A DNA stretch of 64,000 bases from Rhodopirellula islandica. Its GTDB lineage: Bacteria > Planctomycetota > Planctomycetia > Pirellulales > Pirellulaceae. Location of the stretch: contig NZ_LECT01000048.1 of assembly GCF_001027925.1 (NCBI RefSeq), forward strand, positions 124,001-188,000, in the 5' to 3' direction. Shown here piece after piece: positions 53,470-63,314 of this stretch. The translations under genes were made by a program, and so were the position numbers. The notes under the pieces are model-generated. The model had not been told where the DNA came from. It did not search any database and worked only from the letters and a program-made list of their open reading frames with translations. Position 1 is the stretch's first letter. Each line of letters opens with the position of its first letter.

Positions 53470-54809
53470 ACTTGCCCACTCCCATCGACAGTCCCATGCT
53501 CCACCCATTCCCACCGCTTCGTACGACCGCCTTTGGGTTGAGTCTGATCTGCCTGCCACTGATCTTCTCAGTTGCCGCTTCAGCCCAGGACGGAAATTCG
53601 CCATCTGAGTCGCGTTCCAACCTGCCACTGCATTCGATCATCGATGGTGTCCAGCCGATGACCGGCATCGTGCTGTGGCATGATCACGACCAGGTTGCCA
53701 CCGACGCGATCTCACTGGAGTTTCGCTACTGCGGCTACGACGAAGTCGCGACCGGCCCCGGCCAATGGGACTTTTCAAAGGTCGAACAAATTCTCGACGA
53801 CATCGCCTCGCGGTCGCATCAAGCCATCCTGCGATTTCGATTTGTCTACCCAGGCAAAACCACCACGGTTCCAGCATTCATTCGCGACGCGGCTGACTAC
53901 CAGGAAACCATCGCCAAGAGCGAAGGCAAACCGACTCATTTCTGCGATTGGTCTAACCCCGCTTTGCAGCAATTCACGCTGGACTTCTACACCGAATTCG
54001 CAAAACGATATGACTCCGACCCGCGGATCGCGTTTGTTCAAACCGGATTTGGACTCTGGTCGGAATACCACATCTACGATGGTCCGATGGAACTCGGCAA
54101 AACGTTCCCCGCCGCCGAGTACCAATCCAAGTTCCTGCGGCATCTCGACGGGCAGTTTGATTCCCTGCCATGGATGATCAGCATCGATGCGGCGGATGAT
54201 GAGTTCACGCCCATCGCAGGGAACGACTCACTGCTGGCTCTCCATTTCGGATTGTTTGACGACTCGTTTCTTTCGAAATCACATTCCAAGTGGAACGCCA
54301 AGAACTGGGCCGCGATGGGCACAGATCGCTGGCAACGGAACGCCGGCGGCGGTGAATTCAGCTACTACAACCGCCGCGATCAAAAACTCGCCTTGGCCAA
54401 ATCCGGCCCCAACGGGGTCTCCGTTGAAACATCCAGCCGCGACTTCCATGTCTCCTTCATGATCGGGAATGACCAGCCCAAGTACCAACCGATGGCTCGA
54501 ATTCGCGAGGCTGGAATGGCGATGGGTTACCGCTTCCGCGTCACCCAGGCAATCCTCTCCAAGTCCAATTTGGGCACGACGCTCGAGCTGGAAGCCACCA
54601 ATGAGGGCGTCGCACCACTCTATCGGGATGCCTTTTTTGCGGTGGGAGGCAATCGGTCCCAGCAGTCCCTTGGCGGGCTTTTGCCCGGCGAAACAAGGGC
54701 TTTCACGATCGAAAACCTCCCCGGTACCGTCACCGGAAAGGACCTCCAAATCGAATGCGATGCAATCTTGCCCGATCAGGCCATCCAATTTTTTGCGGAT
54801 CTGAAATAG
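53466..54809 (+). CDS. Secreted DUF4832-like glycosidase-fold protein
   Basis: 447 residues, GTG start overlapping the upstream stop. A signal-like segment (FGLSLICLPLIFSVAASAQ) is present. The body resembles a TIM-barrel glycoside hydrolase-type domain (DAISLEFRYCGYDEVATGPGQWDF, and RIAFVQTGFGLWSEYHIYDGP) followed by a beta domain (AGMAMGYRFRVTQAILSKSN), similar to DUF4832 proteins. The enzymatic activity is unproven. A second possible start is ATG 53496. It is followed by the RluA-type gene after 87 bases. Confidence 0.65.
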   Translation: MNLPTPIDSPMLHPFPPLRTTAFGLSLICLPLIFSVAASAQDGNSPSESRSNLPLHSIIDGVQPMTGIVLWHDHDQVATDAISLEFRYCGYDEVATGPGQWDFSKVEQILDDIASRSHQAILRFRFVYPGKTTTVPAFIRDAADYQETIAKSEGKPTHFCDWSNPALQQFTLDFYTEFAKRYDSDPRIAFVQTGFGLWSEYHIYDGPMELGKTFPAAEYQSKFLRHLDGQFDSLPWMISIDAADDEFTPIAGNDSLLALHFGLFDDSFLSKSHSKWNAKNWAAMGTDRWQRNAGGGEFSYYNRRDQKLALAKSGPNGVSVETSSRDFHVSFMIGNDQPKYQPMARIREAGMAMGYRFRVTQAILSKSNLGTTLELEATNEGVAPLYRDAFFAVGGNRSQQSLGGLLPGETRAFTIENLPGTVTGKDLQIECDAILPDQAIQFFADLK

Positions 54810-54896
54810 ACTGTGGCGGCTACGAGGTTTCTGCGAGCGTTCGAAAGGACATTTGGCAGGCCTCATCCCGATGCCGCTTTCCTCTGAAATCCATTC

Positions 54897-55862
54897 ATGC
54901 CGCTGACTAGCGTTTCGACCACCGTTGATGAAACCAACGAAGGACGTGTCGATATCATCGTCCGAGAACTCTCTGGAACCTCCCGCAGCCAAGCTCGCGG
55001 GATGATCGACCAGGGCTGCGTCATGATCAATGGATCTCCGTGCAAAAGTGTCGGGACCACGGTCAAACCAGGTGACCTGGTGGCGGTCCGATACGACAAA
55101 CACCAGCGCTATCGTGAAAAGAAACGTCAGTGGGATGACCGCACGTTCGAGATCGTCTTTGAAGACGACCACATCATCGTCGTCAACAAATCCGCCGGCA
55201 CGCTGACCGTCCCGACCGATCGCGGTGAACCCAACAGCTTGGTCGATCGTGTCTCGATTTACCTGAGCTACTCCAAGGCAAAGAAAGAGGCGTTTGTCGT
55301 CCATCGCCTGGACCGGGAAACCTCGGGACTCCTGGTCTTCGCCAAACACGAACCCATCGCAGAACTGCTGATCGAGCAATTCAAGGACCGCCGCCCCACT
55401 CGCGTATTCCACGCGATCGTGGCTGGGAATGTGCTCGCCGATGAAGGCACCTTTGAATCGCACTTGGCCACCGGCAGCAATCTGGATCGCTACGAGACCC
55501 GCCCGGGCAAAGACACCGACGAAGCCATCACGCACTACAAGGTGGTTCGTCGGCTGGTCGAACGAGAGTCCAGCCATGGCGAAGACACCACGCTGATCGA
55601 AGCCCAACTCGAAACCAGCAAACGCAACCAAGTCCGAGTGCAATTCGCCAACGCCGGCCATCCGGTTCTTGGAGAACCACGCTACAAACCCAAGGAAGCC
55701 ATGCACGCTCGCTGGCATCGCAAACGCATGGCATTGCACGCGAGCACGCTCGGATTCTTTCATCCCGTCAGCGGCGAAGCGGTGAGCTTCGACACGCCGC
55801 TGCCCAGTGCCATGGAAAAGTTCGTCGCTGGTGCACGTGGACGCAGTGACCGACCGGCTTGA
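54897..55862 (+). CDS. RluA-family pseudouridine synthase
   Basis: 321 residues. An N-terminal S4-like RNA-binding domain (RSQARGMIDQGCVMINGSPC) precedes the RluA catalytic core: HRLDRETSGLLVFAK holds the catalytic Asp near residue 140, and ETSKRNQVRVQFANAGHPVLG matches the RluA C-terminal motif. The enzyme isomerises uridine to pseudouridine in rRNA or tRNA; which site is modified cannot be told (RluD-like or RluC-like). ATG 54897 is the natural start; it stands apart from the secreted protein upstream by 87 bases. Confidence 0.92.
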   Translation: MPLTSVSTTVDETNEGRVDIIVRELSGTSRSQARGMIDQGCVMINGSPCKSVGTTVKPGDLVAVRYDKHQRYREKKRQWDDRTFEIVFEDDHIIVVNKSAGTLTVPTDRGEPNSLVDRVSIYLSYSKAKKEAFVVHRLDRETSGLLVFAKHEPIAELLIEQFKDRRPTRVFHAIVAGNVLADEGTFESHLATGSNLDRYETRPGKDTDEAITHYKVVRRLVERESSHGEDTTLIEAQLETSKRNQVRVQFANAGHPVLGEPRYKPKEAMHARWHRKRMALHASTLGFFHPVSGEAVSFDTPLPSAMEKFVAGARGRSDRPA

Positions 55863-56027
55863 GTGGCAACCAAGTGGAAGAGCATGATTCCAACTCCCCG
55901 TCGCTGACTCTTCCCCGGCGTGTCGTATTGCCCCGCGTGTCGAATTGCCCTGCGTTCGCTAAACTCGTTGAGCACCAGCCAACGCATCCAGTTGGCTTTT
56001 TCAAGCAACGCAGGACACGAGCGACCG

Positions 56028-57104
56028 ATGATGAAACCTTGGCGAATCGCTGGGATCAATTTTTCTCACATGCACATGGGCGACCTGCTGCGGCAAGTCA
56101 CCGAGCACACCGACACGGAACTGGTCGGCGTTTGTGATTCCGATCGCCAGTCGATGCAGCCGACCATTGAAGCGTTGAAAATCCCATCGGACAACGTTTT
56201 CACCGACGAACTGGAATGTGTTCGAACCGCAAAGCCAGACCTGGTGATCCTATGCCCACCCACCGGCGAGCATGCGGAATGGGTCGAACGACTCGCGCCG
56301 CTGGGTGTTCACCTGCTGGTCGAAAAACCTTTCGCGGCCTCCTTGGCTGATGCCGATCGGATGATCGAGGCTATGCGGCCCACCGGAAAGCAGCTGATCA
56401 TCAACTGGCCCGCCCGTTGGGACCGAGCTCATTACATGACGTGGTGCCTGATCAACCAAGGCACAATCGGGGACGTCATCGAGGTGCATCACTATGGTGG
56501 CAATCGTGGCCCCCTTTATCACGGCGCAGACAAACTCGAACTGGAACCGACCGCGGAAGAAAAGCAACGCAGCTGGTGGTACAAGCTGGACGCCGGTGGC
56601 GGATCACTGCGAGACTACCTCGGCTACGGTGTGACGATGGGCACTTGGTTCAATGGCGGCCAAAAACCCATCGACGTGACTTGCGTGACCACCGGTACCA
56701 AGGGATTGGAAGTCGACGAGCACAGCATCACCATCGCTCGCTATGCGACTGGCATGTCCAAATTTGAAACCCGCTGGGGAACCTTCACCGACCCGTGGGT
56801 TCACCAACCACAACCCCAATGCGGCTACGTCGTTCGCGGGACTCGCGGGACCATCTCCAGCTACGATTATGCAACCACCTTGCGTGTCCAAACCGAGGCC
56901 CGCCCGGAAGGTTACGATCATCCGGTCGAAGACCTCCCAACGGGCGAAACCAACGGGATCGAATACACGCTCTCGCGGCTGAACCAAGACCTCCCTGTCG
57001 AAGGCCCGCTCTCGCCCACCATCGCCCGAATTGGCCAGCAAATCATCGAGACCGCCATTCAAAGCGCCGCTCAACAGAAAACCCTGCCCCTGATTGATCG
57101 CTGA
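56028..57104 (+). CDS. Gfo/Idh/MocA-family oxidoreductase, cytoplasmic
   Basis: 358 residues. The N-terminus is short and lacks a signal peptide (MMKPWRIAGINFSHMHMGDL). LVILCPPTGEHAEWVER and LLVEKPFAASLADADR correspond to the family Rossmann and EKP elements, and the C-terminal domain has DAGGGSLRDYLGYGVTMG. The usual GxGxxG is altered (AGINFSHMHMG), so NAD(P) binding may differ. Substrate unknown. The frame opens at 55920 but only 56028 onward has family similarity. Convergent with the SGNH hydrolase. Confidence 0.85.
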   Translation: MMKPWRIAGINFSHMHMGDLLRQVTEHTDTELVGVCDSDRQSMQPTIEALKIPSDNVFTDELECVRTAKPDLVILCPPTGEHAEWVERLAPLGVHLLVEKPFAASLADADRMIEAMRPTGKQLIINWPARWDRAHYMTWCLINQGTIGDVIEVHHYGGNRGPLYHGADKLELEPTAEEKQRSWWYKLDAGGGSLRDYLGYGVTMGTWFNGGQKPIDVTCVTTGTKGLEVDEHSITIARYATGMSKFETRWGTFTDPWVHQPQPQCGYVVRGTRGTISSYDYATTLRVQTEARPEGYDHPVEDLPTGETNGIEYTLSRLNQDLPVEGPLSPTIARIGQQIIETAIQSAAQQKTLPLIDR

Positions 57105-57182
57105 AAATCGGCTCACTGCCAAGGAGACTCGCTGAATCCTAACTCGCAACCACTGCGAAGCGATTGGTTGACAGGCGAGCCC

Positions 57183-57836
57183 CTATTCTTGCAAGGCATT
57201 CGAAATCGCATTGCTCACTGCAGCAGCCAGCTTCTTTGATCCCTCTGCTGTGAAGTGAACATTGCCTGGGGCGACGAACAGCCCCGCCGCGAACGAATCC
57301 GAAACCTGGTTGAGATCATTCACCGCAATGCCGTGTTTGATCATGACTCGTTCCGCGGCCTCGTTGTAGATTGTGTCGTCCCCGACCTTGCGGCCAGCCT
57401 CGCCTTCCGGAACGGTGGTCGTGTGAGCCCAAATCAGTTTCGCATTCGTCTTCTTCAGTCGCGAAACGATCTCATCCAGATTCTGTTCGTACTGCTCAAC
57501 CGACGTCGTCAGCGTCCCGTTGACCTTGTCTCGATTCCCTTGAACCTTCGACTGCGGATGTCGATAGCAAAGGTCCCAGAGCCCCCAATTGAAATGAATG
57601 ACATCCCACTGCTCGGTTCCGATCCATCGATCGAGCTTCTTCAGACCGGTCCCTGAGTCCTGTGCATTCCCAGGGTTGTGCCGAACCACCGCCTTGCCCT
57701 CCAGCTCAGCAGCAACCGCGGGCGTGTAGCCGATTGAAATGGAGTCGCCGATGATCAACACCTCCGGCAAATCTTGCGCGTGAACAGTCCCCACAAAAAC
57801 AGAACACAAAAGAAGAACCAGCACTCTGTATTTCAT
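57183..57836 (-). CDS. Secreted SGNH/GDSL-type hydrolase
   Basis: 217 residues with a signal peptide (MKYRVLVLLLCSVFVGTVHA). Block I is IIGDSISIGYTP with the catalytic Ser; block V is PGNVHFTAEGSKKLA with the catalytic His, but the Asp expected three residues before the His reads Gly. Other members use such sites for deacetylation or esterase activity on glycans. The lacking Asp may be compensated elsewhere, or activity may be reduced. ATG 57836 is preferred over 57848. A 200-base gap to the EamA transporter holds no supported gene. Confidence 0.8.
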   Translation of the reverse strand: MKYRVLVLLLCSVFVGTVHAQDLPEVLIIGDSISIGYTPAVAAELEGKAVVRHNPGNAQDSGTGLKKLDRWIGTEQWDVIHFNWGLWDLCYRHPQSKVQGNRDKVNGTLTTSVEQYEQNLDEIVSRLKKTNAKLIWAHTTTVPEGEAGRKVGDDTIYNEAAERVMIKHGIAVNDLNQVSDSFAAGLFVAPGNVHFTAEGSKKLAAAVSNAISNALQE

Positions 57837-58048
57837 CGCGTTTCCCATTTCATCGATCGGTCATTCAACACCTTGGGAGTACCGATCCCAAAGCGTTGGA
57901 CATACAAGCAAGACCATCATACCAAGGTCAACACTCTTCAAAAAAAAGCAGATTGGCCAATCCGAACCAGGCCAGGTCTCAGGAAACACTGAAGGGAGGC
58001 AATGACACGAAGCACCTTCCGAAATCCCGGCTCCAGAAAGCGTCTCGC

Positions 58049-58954
58049 TCACGAAAACTCGACCTTCGGTACCGGTGCCCTCTTTCGCCAAATGATGAAC
58101 AAGCCCGACAACACAATCAGCCCCGAACCCACCATCATCTGCAGATTCAACCGTTCACCAAACAACAACACTCCGAAGGCGACTCCGAACAGCAAACGCG
58201 AATAACGGAAAGGAGTGACTGCCGAGACCTCACCGGTCCGCATCGCTTTCATCAAGCTGCCATACGCGGCCACCCCCACCAACACCGCTCCCAACAAACA
58301 GAACGAGACTTTGCCGGTTGGCCAAACAAACCACTCCCCTCGCCACAAAGAAGACATCACCCCAGCAACCAACACCGACAGGAAACCGTACAAACCAAGG
58401 ATCGACGTGCTGACTCTAGCTGGCGCCGCACGACTGGCGAGATCTCGCCCGGCAAATCCAAGCATCCCCATGACAGCCAACATCGAAAGCATCGAGAAAC
58501 CGTCCGTGCCAGGACCAACGATGACGATCACCCCGAGCAAGCCGACCAAGACCGCCATCCACCTTCGTATCCCTACCTGTTCGTGAAAGACCATCGCGGC
58601 ACCTGCGACCACAACCAGCGGCGTTGCTTGAAGAATGACCGTGGTCGCCGACAGCGGGGTCAGCGCAATCGCGAGCACATAGAACAGTCGGCCGGTGACC
58701 TCCAACAACATTCGAACAAGCATGATTGGCGCACGTGCGTCCGCCGTGAACAGCGGTTCCCGATTGCGTTTCGCAATGCCAGCGAAGACCAACATTCCTC
58801 CCAACCCAAACAGGCACAAAATCTGGCCAACTGGCAGCACTTCGGCAGCGGCTTTCACCAACGCGTCTTCCGCAGAAAACGCCGCCATGGAGGCAACCAT
58901 CCAGATCGATCCGACAAGATTCGACCGATCTTCACTTCTCAATTTGGTAGTCAC
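58049..58954 (-). CDS. EamA/DMT-family membrane transporter
   Basis: 301 residues from GTG 58954 with about ten transmembrane helices in two repeats (EVLPVGQILCLFGLGGMLVF, AVLVGLLGVIVIVGPGTDG, SFCLLGAVLVGVAAYGSLM, VGSGLIVLSGLFIIWRK). These EamA/RhaT-like proteins export or import small metabolites such as amino acids or nucleotide sugars; substrate unknown. A basic C-terminus (RKRAPVPKVEFS) likely lies in the cytoplasm. The gene stands alone. Confidence 0.88.
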   Translation of the reverse strand: MTTKLRSEDRSNLVGSIWMVASMAAFSAEDALVKAAAEVLPVGQILCLFGLGGMLVFAGIAKRNREPLFTADARAPIMLVRMLLEVTGRLFYVLAIALTPLSATTVILQATPLVVVAGAAMVFHEQVGIRRWMAVLVGLLGVIVIVGPGTDGFSMLSMLAVMGMLGFAGRDLASRAAPARVSTSILGLYGFLSVLVAGVMSSLWRGEWFVWPTGKVSFCLLGAVLVGVAAYGSLMKAMRTGEVSAVTPFRYSRLLFGVAFGVLLFGERLNLQMMVGSGLIVLSGLFIIWRKRAPVPKVEFS

Positions 58955-59281
58955 GAAACTCCAATGCGCGCGTTGAAAAAAGGCATCAAACTAGCTCATT
59001 CGCTCGACACGTCAACGCAGCCAAACATCTGACACGCACGCGAATGCCCCTCGGACAGCCCCTGGCGAGATTCGATGTTGCTCCAATTGGAGTGATGACC
59101 ATCGTCGTGCACCAGACAGCCGAGATCTTCAACGGCGGGCGGGACGACCGGGTGTCGTCCATGCTGGAAAGACTGGGGATTGAGTTTCCCAATCTCATCA
59201 TTCAACGCTTTCTCCAGGGAATCGCAGCGAGCCTGTTCGCGTCGAGCGGGACAAGCTCGACTCAGGTGACCTCGTGTGATC
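58955..59281. other. Region between EamA gene and ABC permease
   Basis: About 330 bases. The only candidate gene is the weak 69-residue minus-strand frame given at 58996-59205; the remainder shows nothing distinctive. The region lies downstream of the five-gene ABC operon, so it may hold its terminator, which I could not identify. Confidence 0.4.
58996..59205 (-). CDS. Possible small ORF, His/Asp-rich, unknown function
   Basis: A 69-residue frame with TTG start 59205 preceded by GGAGAAA, ending at TGA 58996. It contains FQHGRHPVVPPAVEDL and CLVHDDGHHSNWSNIE, a histidine- and aspartate-rich core that could bind metal, and codon composition is coding-like. No family is recognised, and the antisense strand is also open. 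It lies about 75 bases after the ABC permease. Low confidence; it could equally be non-coding. Confidence 0.3.
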   Translation of the reverse strand: MNDEIGKLNPQSFQHGRHPVVPPAVEDLGCLVHDDGHHSNWSNIESRQGLSEGHSRACQMFGCVDVSSE

Positions 59282-60415
59282 TCACGCCTGCCGCAGCGCG
59301 TTGACGATTGGGACGGTGGCGGCCTGAATGGCGGGCACCAACCCGGCGAGGATCCCAACCAAGACCGATACCACGGGTCCGGTGACCGCCAACCCCAGCG
59401 ATGGACGGAACGCGATCGTGGCTCCCTCGGCACCAATTGCAAACCCTCCCAAACCAAGCGCGGCGAGCGCGAGCAGCGTTCCCGCGACCCCGCCCACCAA
59501 GCACAAAATGGTGCTCTCGGCCAAAACCAACCGCATGGCTCGCAGCGGTCGAACGCCCACGGTTTGCAGCACCGCGTATTCCTTGATCCGGTCCTGGACG
59601 CTCATCACCGTGGTCGTCGCGACCAACGACAACACCAAGGCGACGCAGGCGTAGCCCAGCCAGTGAGCAAAACCAATCAAGTCCACCAAGTCCGACAACG
59701 TGCTGGCTTGAAACGCTCCCTTTCGGCGAGTCTTGGTCGCGACCGCGCCGGCCCGAAGCTTCTGATCAATCGCTGCCGCCACACGATCGGGGTCCGCATC
59801 GTCGGTGAGCATGACTTCATGCTGCGTCACCAACCCGGCGGCGTCCAACCCACGCGTGTACTGCAGAAATTGCAGGCTGGTGTAGATCAAGTTCTCTTCG
59901 GATGGAACGCTCGATTCAAAGACACCCGCCACACGCACGGACAAGTCTCCAATCGTGAATTGGTCTCCGGTTTTCAGCCCTCGACGCTGCGCCACGTTCC
60001 GCCCCACGATGGCCGCATCTCGATGGGACTCAAACTGTTGCCAACTCCCGCTGGTCAATTTCAACGGACGTGTTTGCTGGATCTGTTTCGGATCGGCTCC
60101 GTTGAAGACCACAATGTCGAGGCTCGCTCGGCAGTTGTTCGTCCACACTTGGATCGGCATCACGTCGCGTACACCCGGGACCTCCGAAATGACACGTTGG
60201 TAGTCCTCCGGCAAACGACTGCTGGTCGGACAAAAGCGGTTTTCTTGGAAGACAATCAGATTGCGATCCGCATCCGATCCCGTCGTCAGTCGATGCAGGC
60301 CCTCTTGCACGGAGCCGACAAAGCAGAACACAAACATGGCAACCGCCGCGCCGGTGACAGTCAGCAGCGTCCGAGTGCGGTGTCGCCAAAGCGTTTTCAA
60401 AACATAACGAAACAT
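59282..60415 (-). CDS. FtsX/MacB-type ABC transporter permease
   Basis: 377 residues from ATG 60415. The N-terminal membrane helix ([18 protein letters not shown]) is followed by a large periplasmic domain ([19 protein letters not shown]) and three C-terminal helices ([60 protein letters not shown]), the layout of FtsX-like permeases. It is paired with the ATPase at 60501 and a second permease at 63315. Likely extrudes a substrate or lipoprotein across the envelope. The frame opens at 60598, but ATG 60415 (MFRYVLKTL) is the natural start (60424 possible). Confidence 0.88.
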   Translation of the reverse strand: MFRYVLKTLWRHRTRTLLTVTGAAVAMFVFCFVGSVQEGLHRLTTGSDADRNLIVFQENRFCPTSSRLPEDYQRVISEVPGVRDVMPIQVWTNNCRASLDIVVFNGADPKQIQQTRPLKLTSGSWQQFESHRDAAIVGRNVAQRRGLKTGDQFTIGDLSVRVAGVFESSVPSEENLIYTSLQFLQYTRGLDAAGLVTQHEVMLTDDADPDRVAAAIDQKLRAGAVATKTRRKGAFQASTLSDLVDLIGFAHWLGYACVALVLSLVATTTVMSVQDRIKEYAVLQTVGVRPLRAMRLVLAESTILCLVGGVAGTLLALAALGLGGFAIGAEGATIAFRPSLGLAVTGPVVSVLVGILAGLVPAIQAATVPIVNALRQA

Positions 60416-60500
60416 AATGTCCATCCGATTTCGGAAGCACCCAATGTGGCATAGGCTTCCAGCCTGTGAATACTCACCCAACAGCCAAAGCCACCTGAGT

Positions 60501-61202
60501 TCAACTAACTGCCGAGGTTTCGTCCAATCCAACCTCGATAAACTTACCTCGATCCAAAACCAATTGCCGCGATGCGATTTTGGCAGCATCCGTGTCATGA
60601 GTGACCATCAACAGCGTGATATCCAGTTCCTTATTCAATCGCTGCAGCAAGACCTGCACCTGCTCGCTGGTGTCGGTATCCAGACTCCCCGTCGGTTCAT
60701 CCGCCACGACGACTTTGGGGTGAGCCACAATCGCTCGGGCGATCCCGACCCGCTGTTCTTGTCCTCCCGACAACTGCCGAGGGTAGTGATCCGCTCGATC
60801 GCTCAGCCCCACCGCTTCTAGCGCCAACTCAACGCGCTGCCGACGCTGGGTCCCCGACATTTTCAACAGCAACGTCGGCAGTTCGACGTTCTCGTAGGCC
60901 GTCAGAACGGGAATCAAATTGTGGGTTTGGAAGATGTAGCCCAAATTTGCCGCTCGCCAATCGGCCAACTTACCGCGAGAAAGTTTGGTGACTTCGGTTC
61001 CTGCCACACGAATCGTTCCCGCATCGGGACGATCGATTCCGCTGACCAAGTTCAGCAGCGTGCTTTTCCCGGTGCCACTTGGCCCCATCAAAGAGACGAA
61101 GTCGCCCGCCTCGATGTCGAGATCAACCTCGTCCAGAGGGGTGATCGTTTCATCACCCTTGCGAAAACTCTTGCAGACGCCACGTAGTTCGACCAATGCC
61201 AT
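60501..61202 (-). CDS. ABC transporter ATPase (LolD/MacB-type)
   Basis: 233 residues with Walker [15 protein letters not shown]-loop [14 protein letters not shown], signature [15 protein letters not shown], Walker [14 protein letters not shown] and switch histidine in [11 protein letters not shown]. The sequence fits the LolD/MacB subfamily that drives FtsX-type permeases. ATG 61202 overlaps the stop of the membrane-fusion protein gene by one base, so it is part of the same operon. It hydrolyses ATP at the cytoplasmic face; the substrate exported is unknown. Confidence 0.94.
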   Translation of the reverse strand: MALVELRGVCKSFRKGDETITPLDEVDLDIEAGDFVSLMGPSGTGKSTLLNLVSGIDRPDAGTIRVAGTEVTKLSRGKLADWRAANLGYIFQTHNLIPVLTAYENVELPTLLLKMSGTQRRQRVELALEAVGLSDRADHYPRQLSGGQEQRVGIARAIVAHPKVVVADEPTGSLDTDTSEQVQVLLQRLNKELDITLLMVTHDTDAAKIASRQLVLDRGKFIEVGLDETSAVS

Positions 61203-62761
61203 CAGTTCATCCCCATCGTTGTGTCTTCGCGTTCCACCAAGACGGAATCGCCTGCTTCCAAACCGGATGGAATGTTCGCAATCAATTTATCCGTCACGTT
61301 CAGTCCCGACTCAATTTCGACCAAGCCATCACCTCCGGCTCCCCCGACAATCACCGGCGTTTTCCTTGCAATCTGATCTGAAGAGACGCACCAAACGAAC
61401 GTTCCCGAGTCTCCTGTTTGAACCAACGACTGCGGCACAAACAATCGCTGCCTGTCCTTCGCCGCTTGGGTGTCGAGTTCTGTCGCTGGAGAAAGAAACG
61501 TTGCCGTCACGAGCATTTCCGGGCTCACGGTGGGAGGCGGGTCGATCAGTTCGACCTTCACCTCCAAAGTGTTCTTTTGAACGTTCGCGGCGCTGGTGGC
61601 TTGCAGCACTCGTCCCTGGATAACCAATGACGACGACGCGGTTTCGATCTCCACTGGCTGGCCTTGCCGAACCATCGGGACGTCTTCCAGACGCACGTCC
61701 GCGCGGACTTGCAGGCGTTCGGGATCGTACATCTCTACCACCGTGCTGGCGCTATGCCCCGTCGAGGACGCCATGCCCGAAACACGCGTTCCAGGCGAAG
61801 CGATCAATCGTAGAATTCGACCATCCATGGGAGCCTTGACCACGTTGCGTTCCAACGCCAACTCAGTCTGTCGCAGCTGCAACCTCGCCTCATCCCAGAG
61901 TGCTTTCGAAGACGCGACCTTGGCCTTGGCCTCTTCCACTTGACGAGTTTCTTCGACCAGCAACTGACGCTGCTTCTCCAACGCCTGCACCTTGTTGCTC
62001 AGGGCATCCACTTCGCGTTTTAGGTTCGGCTGGCGACGTTGCAACTCCTGCAGATTCGCGTGCTCCGCTGCGTGGTCGCTTTCCGCACGAGCGAGAATTC
62101 GACCGGAAATCGCGCCTTCGGCCGACCGCTTGCCCTGCATGTTGTTCAGAGCGTATTCCACGTTCGCCTCGGCAGCGTCAATCAAGAACGGCAACTTGGC
62201 AAGTTCCGTCTGCGCTTTCGCCAACATGCTTTCCGCGTCGGCCAGTTGAACCTCCAAGTGCACCGGGTTTTCGAAACGTACCCGGGCAGCGTTCAATTCC
62301 GCTTCCGCACGTTGCAGTTCCCCGTGCCGAATCGCAACTGCATTCTTGGCCTGTTGAACGTTCAACTCCGCGTCAATGGCGATCAAACGAGCAACCGGCT
62401 CGCCCCGTTTGACCGGTTGCCCCTCCACCACCAACAACGATTCAATCACTCCTGGGGCCAAGGCCGCGACGCTGATCGCGGTCGGCCGCGGCTCGATCCA
62501 TCCGGGTGATTGAAACAACGTTTGTCCCGCCTGAACCACCTCGGCACGTTTGGCGATCACCGGCATCACGGTGACCGTTTGCCTTGGCAACCAATGACGC
62601 CCCGCCGCGACCGCCAGCAATACTACAAAGCCGACCAGGATTCCAATCGGCATCACAAAACGGCTGATCCAACGTCGACGCCGAGGCGACGATGCGGGAT
62701 TGTTTTGCGTTGGCGTGCGGTCGATGGCCAATTGGCCGAGATCAAGCGGAGCTTCTGCCAT
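61202..62761 (-). CDS. Periplasmic membrane-fusion (HlyD/MacA-type) protein
   Basis: 519 residues. An N-terminal membrane anchor ([20 protein letters not shown]) is followed by a biotinyl-lipoyl-like part ([21 protein letters not shown]), a long alpha-helical coiled coil ([40 protein letters not shown]) and beta-barrel domains ([18 protein letters not shown]). This is the adaptor linking the inner membrane ABC permeases to an outer channel. No TolC-like gene lies in the window. It starts two bases after the lipoprotein gene stop and overlaps the ATPase gene, so transcription is shared. Confidence 0.92.
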   Translation of the reverse strand: MAEAPLDLGQLAIDRTPTQNNPASSPRRRRWISRFVMPIGILVGFVVLLAVAAGRHWLPRQTVTVMPVIAKRAEVVQAGQTLFQSPGWIEPRPTAISVAALAPGVIESLLVVEGQPVKRGEPVARLIAIDAELNVQQAKNAVAIRHGELQRAEAELNAARVRFENPVHLEVQLADAESMLAKAQTELAKLPFLIDAAEANVEYALNNMQGKRSAEGAISGRILARAESDHAAEHANLQELQRRQPNLKREVDALSNKVQALEKQRQLLVEETRQVEEAKAKVASSKALWDEARLQLRQTELALERNVVKAPMDGRILRLIASPGTRVSGMASSTGHSASTVVEMYDPERLQVRADVRLEDVPMVRQGQPVEIETASSSLVIQGRVLQATSAANVQKNTLEVKVELIDPPPTVSPEMLVTATFLSPATELDTQAAKDRQRLFVPQSLVQTGDSGTFVWCVSSDQIARKTPVIVGGAGGDGLVEIESGLNVTDKLIANIPSGLEAGDSVLVEREDTTMGMN

Positions 62762-62763
62762 GA

Positions 62764-63285
62764 CTACTTGCTCGACCGAACGAAAACGTCGCTGGCTTCA
62801 ACGGTCAAATTGCCTTGGTCGTCCCGTTTGGCAATCCCGTGAACCACGACAGTTGCCAGCTCATTGACGCCTAACAAATCGCGAGCGGTTTTCGAAACCG
62901 GTGCTCCCGACTCGTCAACGACCTTCACCGTCGCGATGTTGTCTTTGACCTGGTCCTGCGTGCAACAGTAGTCCCAGGGTGTCGGGCAACCTTCGTCATC
63001 GGCACAGTAGGGAACGTTCGGATCGACAATGGTGAATGCCGCCAAACCATCGACGAACGGGTCCGCGGAGCCGCCAATCAATCCCACCAAGGTCAACTCT
63101 TCGCCATCGCCAGCCTTCTCACGGGCCTCCCCGACGGGCATCGCATCGGCAGGTTCCGAGCTGGCCAGGTAAGCCGAATCCGCACCGGACCCTTGGCTCG
63201 CATCATTCTCGGCAACTTCTGAACCGCCGCAACCAGCGATCAAAGCAACGACGCCCAATAGGGCAAGGTGTTGAAAACGTTTCAT
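62764..63285 (-). CDS. Cys-rich lipoprotein of the ABC operon
   Basis: 173 residues. Signal and lipobox (HLALLGVVALIAGC) mark a lipoprotein. A cysteine cluster reads VPYCADDEGCPTPWDYCC, suggesting metal binding or disulfides, and LVGLIGGSADPFVDGLAAF and LATVVVHGIAKRDDQGNLTV indicate a beta-rich fold (OB-like). It lies between the second permease (29-base gap) and the fusion protein (two-base gap), so it belongs to the operon, perhaps as a substrate chaperone or sensor. The frame opens further upstream in antisense to the permease, but ATG 63285 starts the signal. Confidence 0.82.
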   Translation of the reverse strand: MKRFQHLALLGVVALIAGCGGSEVAENDASQGSGADSAYLASSEPADAMPVGEAREKAGDGEELTLVGLIGGSADPFVDGLAAFTIVDPNVPYCADDEGCPTPWDYCCTQDQVKDNIATVKVVDESGAPVSKTARDLLGVNELATVVVHGIAKRDDQGNLTVEASDVFVRSSK

Positions 63286-63314
63286 TGTGTTTCTCTTTGA
63301 AAAAGGGTTTTGAG

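Noticed and set aside
54279-55763. 494-residue minus-strand frame
   Set aside because: Antisense to the RluA-type synthase with HRLDRETSG and the DUF4832-like protein; no motifs of its own.
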